From positions 1-14,935 of the forward strand of contig CAZMVY010000120.1 of the NCBI GenBank assembly GCA_964569765.1: 14,935 nt of DNA. The letters run 5' to 3'. The translations under genes were made by a program, and so were the position numbers. The stretch's first letter is position 1, and each line of letters opens with the position of its first letter. The DNA comes from CAZMVY01 sp964569765 (lineage in GTDB: Bacteria > Planctomycetota > Phycisphaerae > UBA1845 > PWPN01). The notes beneath the pieces were generated by a model. The model had not been told where the DNA came from. It made no database searches and saw nothing but the letters and a program-made list of their open reading frames with translations. This document shows positions 12,752 to 14,935 of the stretch, in pieces.

Positions 12752-14824
12752 ATGGATCTCAAGCAGGTCAGGAATATCGGTATCGCCGCGCATATCGACG
12801 CCGGCAAGACCACCACCACGGAGCGCATCCTCTACTACGCCGGGCGGACCCATCGTATGGGCGAGGTCGACGAAGGGACCACCGTCACCGACTTCGACAC
12901 GGAAGAGCAGCAGCGCGGCATCACGATCTACTCGGCGGCCGTCAGCTTCGAGTGGCGCGACCACATCATCAACCTGATCGACACCCCGGGCCACGTGGAC
13001 TTCACCGCCGAGGTGGAGCGGTCCTTGCGCGTCCTGGACGGCGCCGTCGTCGTCTTCGACGCGAAGGAGGGCGCCGAGGCCCAGTCCGAAACCGTCTGGC
13101 GCCAGGCCACGAAGTACGGCGTTCCGCGGATCTGCTTCATCAATAAGATGGACAAGGTCGGCGCCGACTTCTTCGGCTCGGTCGAGTCGCTCCGCGATCG
13201 CCTCGGCGCCCGGCCGGTGCCGGTCCAACTGCCCATCGGCGCCGAGGAAACGTTTGAAGGCATCATCGACCTGCTGGAGATGAAGGCATTCTACTTCCTT
13301 CCCGATCGCGAGGACATGCGGATCGAGGAGCGCCCCATCCCGCCGGCCAGGCTCGACGACGTTCGCCATTGGCGCCACGAGCTCGACGAGGAAAGCGCCG
13401 AGACGACTGACGCCCTGATGGAGAAGTACGCCCACGGCCAGCCGATCACGGCCGACGAGCTGCGCCCCGCGATTCGGGCGGCTACGGTTGCGAATAAGGT
13501 GCACCCGGTCTTCTGCGGTTCGGCCCGCAACAAGATCGGGACGCGGTTCCTGTTGAACGGTATCGTGGAGTACCTGCCCAGCCCGTTGGATATTCCGGCG
13601 ATTGCGGGCGAAGTCCCCGATCAGCCCGGCAGGAGAATCACGCGCCCATGCGACCCGAAGGCCCCGTTGACGGCGTACGTGTTCAAGATCGTCGCCGAGA
13701 AGCCGATGGACCTCTTTTTCGTGCGGATCTACTCCGGCACGCTCAAGGCCGGCTCGCGCGTACTGAACGCCGGACGGAATGAGAAGGAGAACGTCAGCCG
13801 CATCTTTCGGATGTTTGCCAAGCGCCGCGAGCAGCTCGCGGAAGCGACCGCCGGTGACATTGTGGCCCTCATCGGCCCGAAAGACGCGCTGACGGGCGAT
13901 ACGCTCTGCGACCCGAAGCACCCGATCATCCTCGAGAAGATCGAGTTCCCCGAGACCGTCATCAGCATGGCGATCGAGCCGCGGTCCTCCGCCGACCGCG
14001 ACAAACTCGGCGAGGCTCTGCGTGCCCTGGGCCGGCAGGATCCCACCTTTGCTGCGCGCGTCGATCCCGAGACCGGCCAGACCCTGATCAGCGGGATGGG
14101 TGAGCTGCACCTGGAGGTGCTGACCCACCGGCTGATGCGCGACATGAACGTCGATGTAAACGTAGGCAAGCCGCGCGTCTCCTATCGTGAGACGGTGACC
14201 GGCCGAGCGGAGGCGGAGGGCCGGTTCATCCGGCAGACGGGCGGCCACGGCCACTTCGCCGTCGTGAAGCTGGCGGTCGAGCCGTATGAACCGGCCGCCG
14301 GCGAGCCGCCAGTGCGGTTCGACAATCAGCTTCGTGGCGGTGCAATCAGCCAGCGCTACATCCCCGCCATCGAGTCGGGGGTCCGCGATTCCGCCCGAAG
14401 CGGCGTGATCGCCGGCTTCCCCGTCATCCATGTGAAGGTTACGCTTCTCGATGGCCAGGAACACGTCGAGGACAGTTCCGAACTGGCCTTCGAGAACGCT
14501 GGGCGAATCGCCTTCGAGGAAGCTGTTCGGGCAGCCAAGCCGGCCCTCATGGAGCCGATCATGCGCCTGGAGCTGACGACGCCGGAGGTCTATTTTGGCG
14601 CGGTAACCGGCGATCTCAACGCCAGGCGGGCCATTATCACTCACACGGAACTGCGAGGCGATCGAAGGTTAATCCAGGCGCAAGTGCCGTTGCGAGAAAT
14701 GGTTGGGTATGCGACGGTGCTTCGGAGCCTGACCCAGGGCCGTGCGGGGTGGTCCATGGAACCGTACCGGTATGTCGTCGCGCCGCCCGGCGTCGCGGCG
14801 GAGATTCAGGCGACTGCTTACTAG
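12752..14824 (+). CDS. fusA: Elongation factor G, EF-G2-like paralog
   Basis: A 690-residue translational GTPase of full EF-G length. G-domain motifs: AHIDAGKT (13-20, P-loop), TTVTDFDTEEQQRGITI (43-59, switch I), DTPGHVDFT (78-85 with catalytic-type H81), NKMDK (131-135) and GSARN (256-260). Domain II follows around 300-395, domain III around 400-480 (SGMGELHLEVLTHR), domain IV around 481-600 with tip His H571 in GQEHVEDSSELAF, and domain V to the end (EPIMRLELTTPEVYFGAV...). The switch I 'TVTDF' form, in place of the translocase 'TMDWMEQE', matches the mitochondrial EF-G2/spdEFG2 branch associated with ribosome recycling. This assignment is from remembered sequences, and fusA is used only as the family symbol. 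The start is ATG 12752, since upstream in-frame residues are Arg-rich and non-conserved; only a weak GAG ribosome site is seen. Cytosolic, apparently monocistronic. Confidence 0.95.
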   Translation: MDLKQVRNIGIAAHIDAGKTTTTERILYYAGRTHRMGEVDEGTTVTDFDTEEQQRGITIYSAAVSFEWRDHIINLIDTPGHVDFTAEVERSLRVLDGAVVVFDAKEGAEAQSETVWRQATKYGVPRICFINKMDKVGADFFGSVESLRDRLGARPVPVQLPIGAEETFEGIIDLLEMKAFYFLPDREDMRIEERPIPPARLDDVRHWRHELDEESAETTDALMEKYAHGQPITADELRPAIRAATVANKVHPVFCGSARNKIGTRFLLNGIVEYLPSPLDIPAIAGEVPDQPGRRITRPCDPKAPLTAYVFKIVAEKPMDLFFVRIYSGTLKAGSRVLNAGRNEKENVSRIFRMFAKRREQLAEATAGDIVALIGPKDALTGDTLCDPKHPIILEKIEFPETVISMAIEPRSSADRDKLGEALRALGRQDPTFAARVDPETGQTLISGMGELHLEVLTHRLMRDMNVDVNVGKPRVSYRETVTGRAEAEGRFIRQTGGHGHFAVVKLAVEPYEPAAGEPPVRFDNQLRGGAISQRYIPAIESGVRDSARSGVIAGFPVIHVKVTLLDGQEHVEDSSELAFENAGRIAFEEAVRAAKPALMEPIMRLELTTPEVYFGAVTGDLNARRAIITHTELRGDRRLIQAQVPLREMVGYATVLRSLTQGRAGWSMEPYRYVVAPPGVAAEIQATAY

Positions 14825-14859
14825 TGTGGTTGTCCATTTACAGAGTTGCGGCGCGTTGG

Positions 14860-14935
14860 GGGCGGCCGGCGCGGCCCGCTGCTGGCAGGGCGAGGGGCTA
14901 TCGTGGGGGTCGCGAACCGGAGGAAAGGTCCAGTC
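14860..14935 (+). ncRNA. rnpB: Possible 5' part of RNase P RNA, cut by window edge
   Basis: GGAGGAAAGGTCC (14919-14931) closely resembles the conserved GGAGGAAAGTCC of bacterial RNase P RNA (CR-I/P4 strand). It lies about 60 bases into a G-rich, hairpin-capable stretch, the expected distance from the RNA 5' end; for example GCGA (14890-14893) can pair with TCGC (14910-14913), and GGCCG/CGGCC at 14864-14876. One extra G relative to the consensus weakens the call. The rest of the RNA, which would decide it, lies beyond the window. The 5' end is a guess. Confidence 0.35.

Noticed and set aside
12458..14644. Leftward 728-codon open frame opposite EF-G
   Set aside because: An antisense shadow of a highly conserved gene; no conserved domain visible.

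Overview
The window is GC-rich bacterial DNA with strong third-position G/C. It most likely comes from a member of the Planctomycetota, possibly an uncultured lineage. The evidence is the combination of a DUF58/BatA/VWA operon of the planctomycete type, secreted formylglycine-type sulfatases, an NPCBM-carrying GH27 enzyme, and an elongation factor G of the kind found as a second paralog in planctomycetes, spirochaetes and mitochondria. The phylum call is an inference; no 16S or other marker is present.

Layout. Positions 1-540 hold the tail of a leftward region: a small membrane-protein reading frame interrupted by an in-frame TGA and running off the left edge. Positions 541-6495 are a leftward operon of four genes, in transcription order: a 110-residue CxxC protein (6495-6163), a cytosolic DUF58 protein (6191-5169), a BatA-type membrane VWA protein (5136-2995) and a larger membrane VWA/glutamine-amidotransferase-like protein (2874-541). 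A good sigma70-type promoter (TTGAAC-N17-TACAAT) lies just upstream of the first gene. The MoxR AAA+ ATPase that usually heads such clusters is absent.

Positions 6496-6768 are a divergent intergenic region. From 6769 rightward come two secreted sulfatases (6769-8448 and 8654-10189) and a GH27 alpha-galactosidase-like enzyme with an N-terminal NPCBM domain (10547-12547). They look like a small locus for degrading a sulfated, galactose-containing glycan. The gaps between them are wide and full of hairpins, and the glycosidase gene has its own promoter (CTGGCA-N17-TATACT), so they need not form one operon.

Positions 12752-14824 encode an EF-G whose sequence resembles the EF-G2 (ribosome-recycling) branch more than the main translocase. 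The last ~75 bases contain a motif resembling the 5' part of RNase P RNA, cut by the window edge.

I saw no CRISPR array, tRNA, rRNA, transposase or phage gene. The points most worth following up are the MoxR-less VWA operon led by a small putative metal-binding protein, the TGA-split membrane frame at the left edge, the Arg-rich insertion in the first sulfatase, and the paralog identity of the EF-G.
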